Notes: generated by a model from the letters alone, not told the origin. 57,311 bases of DNA from CAIWXH01 sp964555675 (GCA_964555675.1 CAZKTU010000011.1:1-57311), one strand, 5' to 3'. Positions 16,125 to 27,711 are shown, numbered from the stretch's first letter. Translations and numbers: made by a program.

Positions 16125-18191
16125 ATGGACTTACGATATCGTGCCCGGCCCATCGGCCGCAGGCTGGCCTTGGCGACAGCGCTCGTGCTGCTGACCCTGG
16201 CCGGCCTCTGGCCCAGCCCGGTCGCGCCCGCCGGAACCCGCGAGCTTTTCCCCGTCGGCGCTCGGGGCTTCCGCCCGAGCATCGAGTGGCGCACCAGCGA
16301 TTATGGCGGCAGGCAGCTCTACCGCCGCACGCTCTGGAAGGCCTTCGCCGAGCAGGGCGAGTACTTGCTGCTCGCCTCGAGCGCCGTGGGGGTGAGCGGC
16401 ACGCCGAACAACGGCAACATCCTGGTCTTTAACCCCGGCCGCGTCCAGGGCCAGATCGGCCGCGAGGTGCTCCCCGCGACGGCTGACTTCGACTGTGTCA
16501 CCCAGCGCTCGACCCCCGGCGAGGGCGACCGCGGGCGCATCGGCAGCCGCCAAGCCGAGCTCGACGGGATCAATCTGGGTTACAGACCTTGTGTGTACCG
16601 GGCGCCCGTGACCGGCATCTACGACGTGGTGATCACCGGCCCCGACGGCCTCGGCAGCGACCGCGAGATCTCGCCCTCGGGGCGGATCGAGTCGCAGCCA
16701 GTAGATTACGGCCCCAACCAGGCCACCACGATCACCGCCTGGGAGGTGCTGGTGGCCGATACGCCCACCGCCACCGCCGACCAGGAGCTGTCCGGGCGCG
16801 TCTTCGCCTACTATGTGGCTCTGCTCACCGGGGCCAATGCCCGCCCGATCTTCAATGATGTCTATGTGGTGACGGAAGACGGCTATATCTACCAGATCAC
16901 CACGCGCGGCGCCGACCCCTTCGGCTTCGTCTTCTACTCCAATAAAGAGGGCTTCCTCGACACTGACGGGACGCCCCTCTACCGCAATGTGATGGCGCGG
17001 CCCGACCTGCCCACCCAGGACCAGAACCAGCTGGTGGCCCTGCAGGGCGGGGTGACGGTGGCCCCGCCCGAGCACCCGATCTTCCTGCAGCGCCCCTCGC
17101 CCGAGGCCCTCGCCCACCTGAACATCCCCCTCGAGCCGATCACCCCGGCGATCGCCAACCTGCGCTTCAGCGGGCCGACGGGCACCGCCACCACCGCGGT
17201 CGACGAGGGCGGCACCTTCAGCTTCGACCTGATCGGCGGCAGCGGTACCTTCTTTATTGTGATCAGCCGCGACGGCCAGAACTTCGACCCGACCCTGCCC
17301 GCGAACCGGGTGCTCTACGGGCGGGCCCAGGTGCGCGGCCCACAGTCGATCGAGTGGGATGGGCGCGACAACGACGGGCAGCCCTTCCCCGAGGGCAACC
17401 AGTACCGGGCGGCCATGGCCGTCCAGGGCGGCGAGGTCCACTTCCCCTCTCTCGATATGGAGAATAACCGCGAGGGCTCGGTGGTACGGCTGCTCAACCC
17501 TCCTGGTGGGGTCTGCCCGCCCTTCGAGGGCGGGTGCGCCGCGAGCTTCTACGACGACCGGGGCTACAAGACCGCCGACGGCACCCTGGTGGGCGTCGAG
17601 GTGAATGGCTACCTCTGCCCGAACAATGTCGGTAACCCCCCTCCCATCCCCAACAGCGACCCGCTGCGGGGTTACGACAGCACCACCACCCAGCGCGGCT
17701 GGGGCTTCACCACGGGCGGCAACCCGGCCCAGATCTGCGACCCCCAGGGCGGCTTCGGCGACAAGAAGGGCCTCGACCGCTGGGCCTACTACCCCTCAAA
17801 CCGGCTCGAGATCCCCCTGCAGATCGTCGTCGACCCCACGGCCGTGACCCTGGTCGAGTTCACCGCGACCCAGGCGCCCGACGCGGTGCTGGTCAACTGG
17901 ACGACGGGCGTCGAGCTCGGCACGCGCGGCTTCCATCTCTACAGGGCGGCCGGCAACGACCGGGCGACGGCCGTGCAGGTGACGGAAGCGCTGATCCCGG
18001 CCACGGGCTCGCCCGCCGGCGGGGCGCGCTACAGCTTCCGCGACGCCGGCGCGCCGCCCGGGGTGATCTTCACCTACTGGCTGGTCGAGGTCGAAGCCGA
18101 CGGGCGCACCGTCGAGTATCCGCCCGCCCGCGTGGCGCCCCTGAGCGGGGCCCTGGGCCTGCGGGTCTACCTGCCCGCTGTGCTGCGTTAG
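16125..18191 (+). CDS. Large secreted surface protein ending YLPAVLR
   Basis: A 688-residue exported protein of no known family. The start ATG 16125 is preceded by AGAGAGG and gives a signal peptide: arginines, then RLALATALVLLTLAGLWP, then a likely cleavage after APA. The middle contains beta-rich segments and a FlgD-Ig-like stretch (SIEWDGRDNDGQPFPEGN). The last 110 residues hold an FN3-like module of the type seen in secreted proteins (VTLVEFTATQAPDAVLVNW, then RGFHLYRA). It ends in RVYLPAVLR, a C-terminal heptad I associate with Chloroflexota secreted proteins. It is divergent from the kinase-like gene and probably displayed on the cell surface or released. Function unknown. Confidence 0.75.
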   Translation: MDLRYRARPIGRRLALATALVLLTLAGLWPSPVAPAGTRELFPVGARGFRPSIEWRTSDYGGRQLYRRTLWKAFAEQGEYLLLASSAVGVSGTPNNGNILVFNPGRVQGQIGREVLPATADFDCVTQRSTPGEGDRGRIGSRQAELDGINLGYRPCVYRAPVTGIYDVVITGPDGLGSDREISPSGRIESQPVDYGPNQATTITAWEVLVADTPTATADQELSGRVFAYYVALLTGANARPIFNDVYVVTEDGYIYQITTRGADPFGFVFYSNKEGFLDTDGTPLYRNVMARPDLPTQDQNQLVALQGGVTVAPPEHPIFLQRPSPEALAHLNIPLEPITPAIANLRFSGPTGTATTAVDEGGTFSFDLIGGSGTFFIVISRDGQNFDPTLPANRVLYGRAQVRGPQSIEWDGRDNDGQPFPEGNQYRAAMAVQGGEVHFPSLDMENNREGSVVRLLNPPGGVCPPFEGGCAASFYDDRGYKTADGTLVGVEVNGYLCPNNVGNPPPIPNSDPLRGYDSTTTQRGWGFTTGGNPAQICDPQGGFGDKKGLDRWAYYPSNRLEIPLQIVVDPTAVTLVEFTATQAPDAVLVNWTTGVELGTRGFHLYRAAGNDRATAVQVTEALIPATGSPAGGARYSFRDAGAPPGVIFTYWLVEVEADGRTVEYPPARVAPLSGALGLRVYLPAVLR

Positions 18192-18212
18192 CCGGCTCTG
18201 GCCTGATGAGCA

Positions 18213-18241
18213 GGTCCCGCCGCTCTCTGGAGGGCGGGGCC
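18213..18241 (+). terminator. Hairpin after secreted-protein gene
   Basis: GGTCCCGCC (18213-18221) pairs with GGCGGGGCC (18233-18241) with one G-T pair. No T run follows. It sits 22 nt after the stop codon. Confidence 0.45.
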
Positions 18242-18247
18242 TCGCCA

Positions 18248-18256
18248 TGTTATACT
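18248..18256 (+). promoter_or_regulatory. Extended -10 element
   Basis: TG-T-TATACT, 47 nt before the small membrane protein start. No convincing -35. Confidence 0.4.
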
Positions 18257-18302
18257 CAGATCTGACCCCGGCGATGAGCAGACACACACACGAGGTACTC
18301 CC

Positions 18303-18635
18303 ATGATGTCCACGCCCCGGTCGGCGAACGAGCTGGTGAAGCGGGCCCTTTCGAGCCGTGAGACGATCGAGGCGATCAGGCAGGACCCCGAGGGCGCCCT
18401 CACCCGCCTGGCCCAGGAGGTCACCCGCGACAACCCGACCTACGACAACGACCCCATGCTCTACCGGCTGATCGTGATCATTATCGGCCTGACCGCCCTG
18501 ATTGCCGTGGTCGGGGCGGTGTTGGTCGCCTCGCTCCACGGCGCCGACCGCGTGCCCGACATCCTCACCGCCCTGGGCTCGGGGGCGATCGGCGCCCTGG
18601 CGGGCTTCCTCACCCCGATCCAGTACCGGCGCTGA
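18303..18635 (+). CDS. Small membrane protein
   Basis: A 110-residue protein. The first 45 residues are charged and helical (ANELVKRALSSRETIEAIRQ). Two hydrophobic helices follow: LYRLIVIIIGLTALIAVVGA (about 53-78) and a glycine/alanine-rich segment (ILTALGSGAIGALAGFLTP). It ends in QYRR. The arrangement suggests a cytoplasmic N-terminal domain and a two-pass membrane anchor. There are two adjacent ATG codons at 18303 and 18306. Family not recognised. It has its own likely promoter and stands between the secreted protein and glgX. Confidence 0.65.
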   Translation: MMSTPRSANELVKRALSSRETIEAIRQDPEGALTRLAQEVTRDNPTYDNDPMLYRLIVIIIGLTALIAVVGAVLVASLHGADRVPDILTALGSGAIGALAGFLTPIQYRR

Positions 18636-18734
18636 GGGCCCTTTCGATACTCCCGACTCTGAAAGCGTAGGACTGGCACCAAGATTGCTCTAGCGGGATG
18701 GGTTAGCCGTCTACTAACTGCCTAAGGAGCGTCA

Positions 18735-21728
<2,994 letters not shown>

Positions 21729-21843
21729 GGGCAAGGTCACCGTCTGGCGGGCACATCTGGTACAATCGGGCCAAGTTATGGGCGTGGCTCTGTCCGACGG
21801 ACGCGCCACGCATCATCGGCGCAAGCCTTGCAACGAGGCCGTC

Positions 21844-24378
21844 GTGCTACCCATCTTCCAGGCTTCCAGGTTTCACCTGCCACTGCCGCCGGGACATCTG
21901 ACCCCCAGGCCTCGGCTCGATGCGCTGCTGAGCGCCGGGGTTGCGCAGGACGCTGGCCTGGTGCTCGTGACCGCGCCGCCGGGCTACGGCAAATCGACAC
22001 TCGTGAGCATGTGGCTCGCAGCGCAGCTCAGGGCGTCGCTCGTCGCCCCCGACCCTGGGCCGCGGGCCACTCCACAGCCCGAGGTCCTGCGCTTCGCCTG
22101 GCTCTCGCTCGATATCGGCGACAATGATCCCCGCCGGCTGCTGCGCCATCTGATCATCGCCCTCGAGGCCGTCGCGCCGGCCGCGGGCGCGCGCCTGCTG
22201 CCCCGCCTCGCCGCGGGCGGGCACGAGCTGCCCGACATCCTCGCCGACCTGCTGGCCATGATCGCCGAGCTGTCCGCCCCCCTTGTGCTGGCCATCGACG
22301 ACGCCTACCTGCTGCGGGACGCGCGGGCGACGGCCCTGCTGGCAGCTCTGGTGGAAGGCGCTCCGCCGCCCCTGCGCCTGGTGCTATGCGCCGCGGCCGC
22401 GCTGCCGCTGCCCATGGTCACGCTCAGGGCGAGCGGCCGGCTGAGCGAGTTGGGCGTCGCCGAGCTGAGCTTCAGCGCCGACGAGGCGGCCGACTTGCTT
22501 GGCCAGGGAATGGGCCTGAGCCTGAGCCGGGGCGAGGTCGCCCTGCTGGCCGAGCGGAGCGGGGGGTGGGCCGCGGATCTGCTGCTGGTGGGCCTCGCGC
22601 TGCAGGGCCATCCCCAGCCTGCCGAGCTGCTGGCGGGCCTCGCGCGCGAGAGCGCCGGCCCGCCGACTTTGGCGCGCAGCCTGGCCGCCGAGCTGGGGGG
22701 CGAAGGCCTGCTGGCGCTGCACAAGCGGGCCAGCCTGTGGCACGAGCAGGCGGGCCTGCTCGACGAGGCGGTCCACTATGCCTTCGCCTCGGGCGACCCA
22801 CACTTCGCCGCCGCGCTGCTCGAGCGCCAGGGCATCGCCCTGCTCGAGCGCGACGAGCATAGCGCCCTGCGGGCCTGGTGCCGGGCCTTCCCCGAGACGA
22901 TCTATACGACGCGGCCGCGGCTCTGCCTGATCCACGCCTGGAGCCTGGTGCTGGACCTGCGGGGCGATGGCCGCGAGTTGGCCGAGCGCCGCCTGACCCA
23001 GATCGAACGGGGTCTGGCCACGGCCGACGAGGCGACGCGGGCCTGGCTCACCGGGCACCGGGCGAACCTGCGCGGCCACCTGCTGCTGTACGCGCCCGAG
23101 CCCGATTTCGAGGCCCTGATCGTCTACTCGCGGCAGGCCCTCGCTGCCCTGCCCGAGGACGACGCCGCCATTCGCTCGGTGAGCGCCCTGCGCATCGCCT
23201 ACGGCAACATGGGCCTGAGCGACGCCGAGGGGGCCCTGAACGCCCTCGAGGTGGCTCAGCGCCTCGCCCTCAAGGGGCGGAACTACTACGGGGCTATCTC
23301 GTGCGTCTTCGACCGGGTGCGCATTGCCCACCAGCGTGGCCGCCTCCACGAGGCCGCCGAGCTGTGTCGCCTCTGGAAGGAGGCCTTGCCTTCGCTCGTT
23401 CAGGACGCCGGCCCGGTCTTTCCGGCCGGCGGCTGCCTCGATCTGGCCCTCGGCTGCGTGCTGCTCGAGCGCGACGACCTCGCGGGGGCTGCGGCCTGCC
23501 TCGGCCGCGGCCTCGAGCTGACGGGCGGCAGCGTGCAGTTTGCCGTCGCAGGCTTCCCGGCCCTTGCCCGCGTGTGCGAGGCCAGGGGCGACCGCGAGGG
23601 CGCCGAGGCCGCCCTCTCGCGCCTCCAGCAGGTCTGGCCCGCGACACAGTTCTATGTCGAAGGCCTGCTCGCCCTGCTGCGCTTGCGCGCCGCGCCCGCC
23701 GACCCCACCGTCCGGGCCGCAGCCAGGGCCTGGGCGATGGCCAATGTGCCGCGCGTCGGCCCCGACAAGCTGCCCCCGGGCTTTGGCAAGACCCTGGCCG
23801 ATGAACCGCGCTATGGCGCGGCCCTGGCCTGGGCCCACGTTCAGATCCTCCTCGGCCGCCCGCGCGAGGCCCTGGCCTGCCTCGAGCCGCTGGCGATCGC
23901 TTCGCTGCGCGGCGGCCTGAGCCATCGGCTGATCGAGCTCTCGGTGGCCCAGGCCCTCGCCCTCGAGGTCCTCGGCGACCGCGAGCGCGCCTTCGACGCG
24001 CTCGGGCGGGCCCTGGCTCTGGCCGAAGGCGAGGGCTACGTGCGCGTCTTCGCCCAGGAGCCGGCTCTCGCCCCGTTACTCGCCGAGCACAGTACGACGA
24101 AGCGAGCGGCCCATCTGGCGCGCTCCGAGGCCTCGCCCGAGGTGGCCGATGAAGCCGGCGTCAGGGGCGTCGGCGCCCTCGCCGCCCCCCTCAGCAGCCG
24201 CGAGATCGAGGTTCTGCGCCTGCTGGCGGGCCGGGCGACCAACGAGCAGATCGCGGCCCGCCTGGTGGTCTCTTCGAATACCGTGAAGACCCACCTGCGC
24301 CATATCTACGCCAAGCTGGGCGTGAGCAGCCGCCACGAGGCCATCGTCCGCGCGATTGAGCTGAGGGTGTTGCCCTGA
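21844..24378 (+). CDS. LuxR-family regulator with MalT-like ATPase core
   Basis: An 844-residue STAND-type regulator. The Walker A motif APPGYGKSTLV is near residue 43, a Walker B-like LVLAIDDAYLL follows near 145, then helical TPR-like repeats fill the centre. A LuxR-type HTH closes the protein (LSSREIEVLRLLAGRATNEQIA and NTVKTHLRHIYAKLGVSSR). Such proteins bind a ligand and ATP, oligomerise and activate transcription. I chose GTG 21844 because the family normally begins directly with the segment leading to PRPRL, GAGG lies 7 nt upstream, and a TACAAT -10-like hexamer at 21761-21766 would leave ATG 21778 almost without leader. It follows glgX by about 115 nt, so glycogen or maltodextrin control is possible but unproven. 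Confidence 0.85.
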   Translation: MLPIFQASRFHLPLPPGHLTPRPRLDALLSAGVAQDAGLVLVTAPPGYGKSTLVSMWLAAQLRASLVAPDPGPRATPQPEVLRFAWLSLDIGDNDPRRLLRHLIIALEAVAPAAGARLLPRLAAGGHELPDILADLLAMIAELSAPLVLAIDDAYLLRDARATALLAALVEGAPPPLRLVLCAAAALPLPMVTLRASGRLSELGVAELSFSADEAADLLGQGMGLSLSRGEVALLAERSGGWAADLLLVGLALQGHPQPAELLAGLARESAGPPTLARSLAAELGGEGLLALHKRASLWHEQAGLLDEAVHYAFASGDPHFAAALLERQGIALLERDEHSALRAWCRAFPETIYTTRPRLCLIHAWSLVLDLRGDGRELAERRLTQIERGLATADEATRAWLTGHRANLRGHLLLYAPEPDFEALIVYSRQALAALPEDDAAIRSVSALRIAYGNMGLSDAEGALNALEVAQRLALKGRNYYGAISCVFDRVRIAHQRGRLHEAAELCRLWKEALPSLVQDAGPVFPAGGCLDLALGCVLLERDDLAGAAACLGRGLELTGGSVQFAVAGFPALARVCEARGDREGAEAALSRLQQVWPATQFYVEGLLALLRLRAAPADPTVRAAARAWAMANVPRVGPDKLPPGFGKTLADEPRYGAALAWAHVQILLGRPREALACLEPLAIASLRGGLSHRLIELSVAQALALEVLGDRERAFDALGRALALAEGEGYVRVFAQEPALAPLLAEHSTTKRAAHLARSEASPEVADEAGVRGVGALAAPLSSREIEVLRLLAGRATNEQIAARLVVSSNTVKTHLRHIYAKLGVSSRHEAIVRAIELRVLP

Positions 24379-24400
24379 AGCGGGCGCGGGCCGCGCGGCC

Positions 24401-24994
24401 TCAAGCGCGCTGCGTGCCGGCTTCGTTACCCTCGATCTGGCGCAGGCCCGTCAGGTAGGCTGAGACCAGGCGGCGGAAGCTCTCGTCGCGGTCGAGGGCC
24501 ATGCCGAAGCCGCCTGCGGCCTCGATGCTGGCGAAGCCGTGGGCCAGGCTGCGCAGGCCGCGCACGGCGTGGATCGCGTCGTCGTCGCTCAGACCGTAGG
24601 GCGCCAGCACCGCCACGACCACCTCGATCAGAGACTGGCTGAGCCGCAGCAGCTCGGCGTCTGTGGGGGTGGGAGCGCGCACGATGGCGGCGTAGCGACC
24701 CGGGTGGGCCAGGACGTAGGCCCTATAGGCGCCGGCCAGGGCGAGCACGGCGTCATCGCGGGCCCGGCCGATGGTGGCCTCGGCCAGGGCCGCCCTGAGC
24801 TCGGCGAGGGCCAGGGCGGTGATCGCGCGCTGCAGGCCGGGCAGCCCGTCGACGTGGTTGTAGAGCGAGGGCAGCTTGACGCCCAGCCGGGCCGCCACCT
24901 GGGCCAGGGTCAGGCTGGCCAGCCCATGCTGATCGGCCAGCTCGGCGGCGACGGCCACCACCCGCTCGGGGGTGAGGCCGGCGCTACGCCCCAT
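24401..24994 (-). CDS. TetR-family repressor
   Basis: A 197-residue repressor. The N-terminal HTH is clear: VVAVAAELADQHGLASLTLA, then VAARLGVKLPSLYNHVDG. The C-terminal part (AYRAYVLAHPGRYAAIVRAP) resembles the WHG-type TetR ligand domain. ATG 24994 lies inside the end of the MBL-fold gene (11-nt overlap) behind GAGGAG, so the two are translationally coupled. It most likely represses their shared promoter through the two palindromes at 25730-25764. The ligand is presumably a substrate of the partner hydrolase. It converges on the LuxR-family gene with only 22 nt between the stops. Confidence 0.9.
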   Translation of the reverse strand: MGRSAGLTPERVVAVAAELADQHGLASLTLAQVAARLGVKLPSLYNHVDGLPGLQRAITALALAELRAALAEATIGRARDDAVLALAGAYRAYVLAHPGRYAAIVRAPTPTDAELLRLSQSLIEVVVAVLAPYGLSDDDAIHAVRGLRSLAHGFASIEAAGGFGMALDRDESFRRLVSAYLTGLRQIEGNEAGTQRA

Positions 24995-25712
24995 GGGTCT
25001 GCTCCTCGCCGAGCTGGGCGGCGGTCTCGGCGATCGCCTGGGCCATAGCGGCGGCAGGCGCCTCGAGCACCTCGCCGTGGCCGACCGCCAGGCGGGACGG
25101 GCCGAGCTCGTGCAGGCGGCGCGCGCTGGCCAGGGCGAGGGGCCGGTTCCAGGTGGCCATGGCGGGGAAGGGGAAGAGCGGGCGCATGGTGCCCGACACG
25201 GCCAGGCCCGCGCGGGTCTGGAAGGCATCGCCGGCGATCAGACTGGCGTCGCGGGTGTCGAAGAGGGCGATCTGCCCGGGCGTGTGGCCGGGGGTCGCCA
25301 CCACCAGCAGCGAGCCCACATGCTCGCCGTCGGCGACCAGCCGACTGGGGCGGGTGCGCACCGTCTGGTAGGCGCCCTTGAGGGGCGTCTGCGGCTCGCT
25401 CGGGTCGAGCGTGCGCTCGCCGGCCATGAAGCGGGCGTCGCGGGCCGAGGCGATCACCTCGGCCTGAGGGAGCCGGGCGGCCAGAGCGTCGAGGGCGCCC
25501 AGGTGGTCGCCGTGGGCGTGGGTGATCACGATGCGCCTGATCGGGGCGCCCAGGCCCGCGGCCGCGGCGAGGATGGCGCCGGCGCTGCCGGGGAGGCCGG
25601 CGTCGATCAGGGTCAGGCCGTCGGCCTCGCGCACGAGGTAGAGGTTTACGGGGAACAGGCGCGGGAAGCTGGTGAGCTGGATCAGCGACGCGCCGTGATG
25701 GGTGATACGCAT
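24984..25712 (-). CDS. MBL-fold metallohydrolase
   Basis: A 242-residue metallo-beta-lactamase-fold hydrolase. The zinc motif is THAHGDHLGALD (HxHxDH); other ligands are in TPGHTPGQIALFD and the C-terminal VGHGE. It resembles the broad group of lactonases, thioesterases and glyoxalase-II-like enzymes. ATG 25712 is preceded by AGGAGG at 7 nt; the longer in-frame ORF runs back through the promoter and is excluded. It is the first gene of a two-gene operon with the TetR repressor, which is a common arrangement for hydrolases induced by their own substrate. Substrate unknown. Confidence 0.88.
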   Translation of the reverse strand: MRITHHGASLIQLTSFPRLFPVNLYLVREADGLTLIDAGLPGSAGAILAAAAGLGAPIRRIVITHAHGDHLGALDALAARLPQAEVIASARDARFMAGERTLDPSEPQTPLKGAYQTVRTRPSRLVADGEHVGSLLVVATPGHTPGQIALFDTRDASLIAGDAFQTRAGLAVSGTMRPLFPFPAMATWNRPLALASARRLHELGPSRLAVGHGEVLEAPAAAMAQAIAETAAQLGEEQTHGA

Positions 25713-25729
25713 TGAGAGCCTCCTGTCTG

Positions 25730-25742
25730 CTAATATGATTAG
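25730..25742. promoter_or_regulatory. Operator 2 (CTAAT-3-ATTAG)
   Basis: CTAAT and ATTAG arms separated by 3 nt, covering the predicted transcription start. Its centre (25736) is 21 bp, two helical turns, from the centre of the second palindrome. The AT-rich arms contrast with the surrounding high-GC DNA. Confidence 0.65.
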
Positions 25743-25771
25743 ACTATAGACTAATAGTATTAGTTTGTCAA
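25743..25771 (-). promoter_or_regulatory. Consensus sigma-70 promoter of MBL-tetR operon
   Basis: On the minus strand TTGACA (25766-25771), exactly 17 nt, TATAGT (25743-25748). Leader to ATG 25712 is about 24 nt. Confidence 0.8.
25750..25764. promoter_or_regulatory. Operator 1, perfect 15-bp palindrome in spacer
   Basis: ACTAATA-G-TATTAGT lies wholly between the -35 and -10 hexamers. Its half-sites CTAAT/ATTAG repeat those of operator 2. Binding of the TetR protein here would exclude RNA polymerase. Confidence 0.72.
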
Positions 25772-25864
25772 GCAGCAATTCGGCCCGCGTGCAGAACCGC
25801 CCGGGCTATGCTACCATTAGGGTCCCTGGCGGTCGGGGGACCGCAGGAGACAGAGGAGTCGGCC

Positions 25865-26587
25865 ATGGCCCCACGCATCAGACCACTGCTCGTCGCTCTG
25901 GCGCTACTCGTCGCCCTGGCCCTGCCGGGCACGAGCCACGCCGTGGACCGCGAGATCATCCTCGGCGACCGGGTGACAGGGCTGCTCGAGACGCCGGTAC
26001 AGGTGGACAACTTCCGCTTCCAGGGCCGGGTCGGCATGCAGATCCGCCTCAGGTTCACCGCCAGCAATGGCATGGAGCCGGCCGCCCGCCTCGAGGTCGA
26101 CAACCGCGAGGTCTGGTTCGGCGGCGCCCCGGGCAACGCGGTGGTGGACAGCGGCGTCCTGACCCTGGACAGCAACAATCAGTACCTGCTGCAGCTGCGC
26201 ACGGCCAACAACCGGGCCGGCGGCTACGTCCTCGAGACGGTGAGCAGCGACCAGAGCCTCAACATCTCGGGCGGCGACGTAATCGTCGCGGGCCAGACTG
26301 TGGGCGGCTGGCTGCCGGGGCCCGCGGCGGGCCACACCTACCAGTTCTTCGGCCTGGTCGGCCAGAGCGTGATCGTCGCGGCGCGGGCCGGCGAGAACCT
26401 GACGGTGCGGCTCAGCCTCGAGTCGCCCAGCGGCCTGATCATCTGGTCCGAGCGCTCGCGGGGCCCGAACGAGACCCTCACGCTACCCCCGATTCGCCTG
26501 GTCGAGAGCGGCCCATACCGGCTCTATGTGACGGCCGGCGGCGACAGCGGCGGAACCTACGAGGTCAGCCTCACGATCGGCCAATAG
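25865..26587 (+). CDS. Secreted protein with PPC-like beta domains
   Basis: A 240-residue exported protein. The signal peptide is IRPLLVALALLVALALPG with likely cleavage after SHA. The mature part has two similar beta-rich modules (about 25-125 and 135-240), each with the pattern G..v.G.L......F.g..Gq.v.v seen in bacterial pre-peptidase C-terminal domains (FQGRVGMQIRLRF, FFGLVGQSVIVAA). ATG 25865 has GAGGAG 7 nt upstream, and TGC-TACCAT at about 25806-25814 may be an extended -10. It is followed after 15 nt by another secreted protein and probably forms an operon with it. No catalytic domain is seen; binding or structural role is likely. Confidence 0.7.
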   Translation: MAPRIRPLLVALALLVALALPGTSHAVDREIILGDRVTGLLETPVQVDNFRFQGRVGMQIRLRFTASNGMEPAARLEVDNREVWFGGAPGNAVVDSGVLTLDSNNQYLLQLRTANNRAGGYVLETVSSDQSLNISGGDVIVAGQTVGGWLPGPAAGHTYQFFGLVGQSVIVAARAGENLTVRLSLESPSGLIIWSERSRGPNETLTLPPIRLVESGPYRLYVTAGGDSGGTYEVSLTIGQ

Positions 26588-26602
26588 CCAGGGAGCGCCA
26601 CG

Positions 26603-27223
26603 ATGCGACGACTCATCCTCATTGCCGCCGCCCTCGCGCTACTGACCCTGAGCGCGCCCGCGCCAGCCGTGGCCCAGGGTGGCGCCCTGCCGCCCCTGCG
26701 CCTGATCAAGTCGGCCCGCTTCGAGCAGGCCATCCTCGAGAACGGGCGCATCGTCGCGGTCGGCCAGGGCTACAAAGAGAGCCGCGACCGCTTCTACTTG
26801 ACCCTGCAGAACTTCGCCTCGGGCACGGTCACCGAGCTGGTGCTTTACGACGGCATCGTCTATACGCGCTCGAACGACGAGCGCGAGTGGCGGCGCGGCA
26901 GCGTCGAGGCGGCCCGCCGGCTCGTCCCCACGGCCGACATTCTGCTGCTCTTCGACGGGCCACTGACGGCCATGGGCACGACCCGCATCAACGAGACCGA
27001 CACCGAGCACTACCAGATCTGGGGCGACGGCGTGGTGGAGGACCCGAGCAAAGACGGCTTCGTGAAGATCGACTTCTTCGTCGGGCCCCAGAACCGCTAC
27101 CTCTACCAGTTCCAGTTCGACCGCACCGTGGCCAACCCCGACGGCAGCACGCGCCAGGTGGCCGCCACCATCCGCTACTTCGACCACGACGACCCGACCC
27201 TGAAGGTGCAGCCGCCACGCTGA
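26603..27223 (+). CDS. Secreted protein of unknown function
   Basis: A 206-residue exported protein. The signal peptide LILIAAALALLTLSAPAP ends near VAQ; there is no lipobox Cys. The mature part looks like one alternating beta domain (TVTELVLYDGIVYTRSNDE, then HYQIWGDGVV, KIDFFVGPQNRYLYQFQF). The pattern of amphipathic strands recalls the LolA/LppX-like lipid-carrier fold, but the similarity is weak and only by eye. It lies 15 nt behind the PPC-like secreted protein with a GGGAG ribosome site, so the two are probably co-expressed. Confidence 0.65.
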   Translation: MRRLILIAAALALLTLSAPAPAVAQGGALPPLRLIKSARFEQAILENGRIVAVGQGYKESRDRFYLTLQNFASGTVTELVLYDGIVYTRSNDEREWRRGSVEAARRLVPTADILLLFDGPLTAMGTTRINETDTEHYQIWGDGVVEDPSKDGFVKIDFFVGPQNRYLYQFQFDRTVANPDGSTRQVAATIRYFDHDDPTLKVQPPR

Positions 27224-27574
27224 GCGCGGTCCGAGCTACAGTTCAGCCTTGAGGCTGAGGGCCGCCCGCCCGCATCCGTGGTACGCTGTTTCTAACGATA
27301 GCAAGGATTCCTATCCCGATGCTGAACCTGCGCGACAAGCTGCCGACCCCCTGCCCCAGCGCCACCGGCGCGCGGGTGCAGATTGGCAGTACGCCCGCAG
27401 CTGAGGTGTCGTAGGGATAGCGCAGTCTAGCCGAGACGATACGCAGGCCGTGGGCGACCAGACGCCCGCGGCCTCACTGTTTGCATCCCCTCCCCGCGGG
27501 CCCGCTCAAGTCAGCAGCGCTATCGCAGCCCAGAGGGTGGCAGCAGGAGCCGCCCACGGAAGAGGAGGTGTTTT
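27224..27574. other. 351-nt stretch with little coding content
   Basis: It holds a perfect short hairpin TCAGCCT-TG-AGGCTGA (27243-27258), a doubtful 31-codon ORF (27319-27414) and the leader of the 40-aa gene at 27575. No RNA gene, repeat family or longer ORF with a start signal was seen. Confidence 0.5.
27319..27414 (+). CDS. Doubtful 31-aa ORF
   Basis: MLNLRDKLPTPCPSATG..., 31 codons, with AAGGA about 12 nt before the ATG. It could be a short gene, the remnant of the 5' end of a lost gene, or chance. No family recognised. Confidence 0.2.
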   Translation: MLNLRDKLPTPCPSATGARVQIGSTPAAEVS

Positions 27575-27697
27575 ATGGCGAAGAAGCCGAAGCCCAGCCA
27601 GACCCCCAAAGCCCCGCCCGCGCCGCGCCCCACCCAGAAGCCCGTCTACAAGGCGCCAATCCTCGAGCGACGTCCGCCGCGCGTGCCCGGACGCTAG
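27575..27697 (+). CDS. 40-aa basic proline-rich peptide
   Basis: MAKKPKPSQTPKAPPAPRPT...ending RVPGR: about a quarter Pro and a quarter Lys/Arg, no acidic residue apart from one Glu. A near-perfect Shine-Dalgarno (AGAGGAGGTG) stands 4 nt before ATG 27575, which strongly favours translation. It is followed by a 14-bp hairpin. Basic, disordered peptides of this type often bind RNA, ribosomes or membranes, but no function can be given. Confidence 0.6.
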   Translation: MAKKPKPSQTPKAPPAPRPTQKPVYKAPILERRPPRVPGR

Positions 27698-27711
27698 CGG
27701 TACCTTGCTCA

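Noticed and set aside
21778..21843. ATG 21778 as start of the LuxR/MalT-type gene
   Set aside because: Adds 22 residues unlike the family and lies only about 5 nt behind the likely transcription start; GTG 21844 is better.
24401..25712. MBL/TetR pair as a toxin-antitoxin module
   Set aside because: Both proteins have clear enzyme and repressor signatures; no toxin-like partner.
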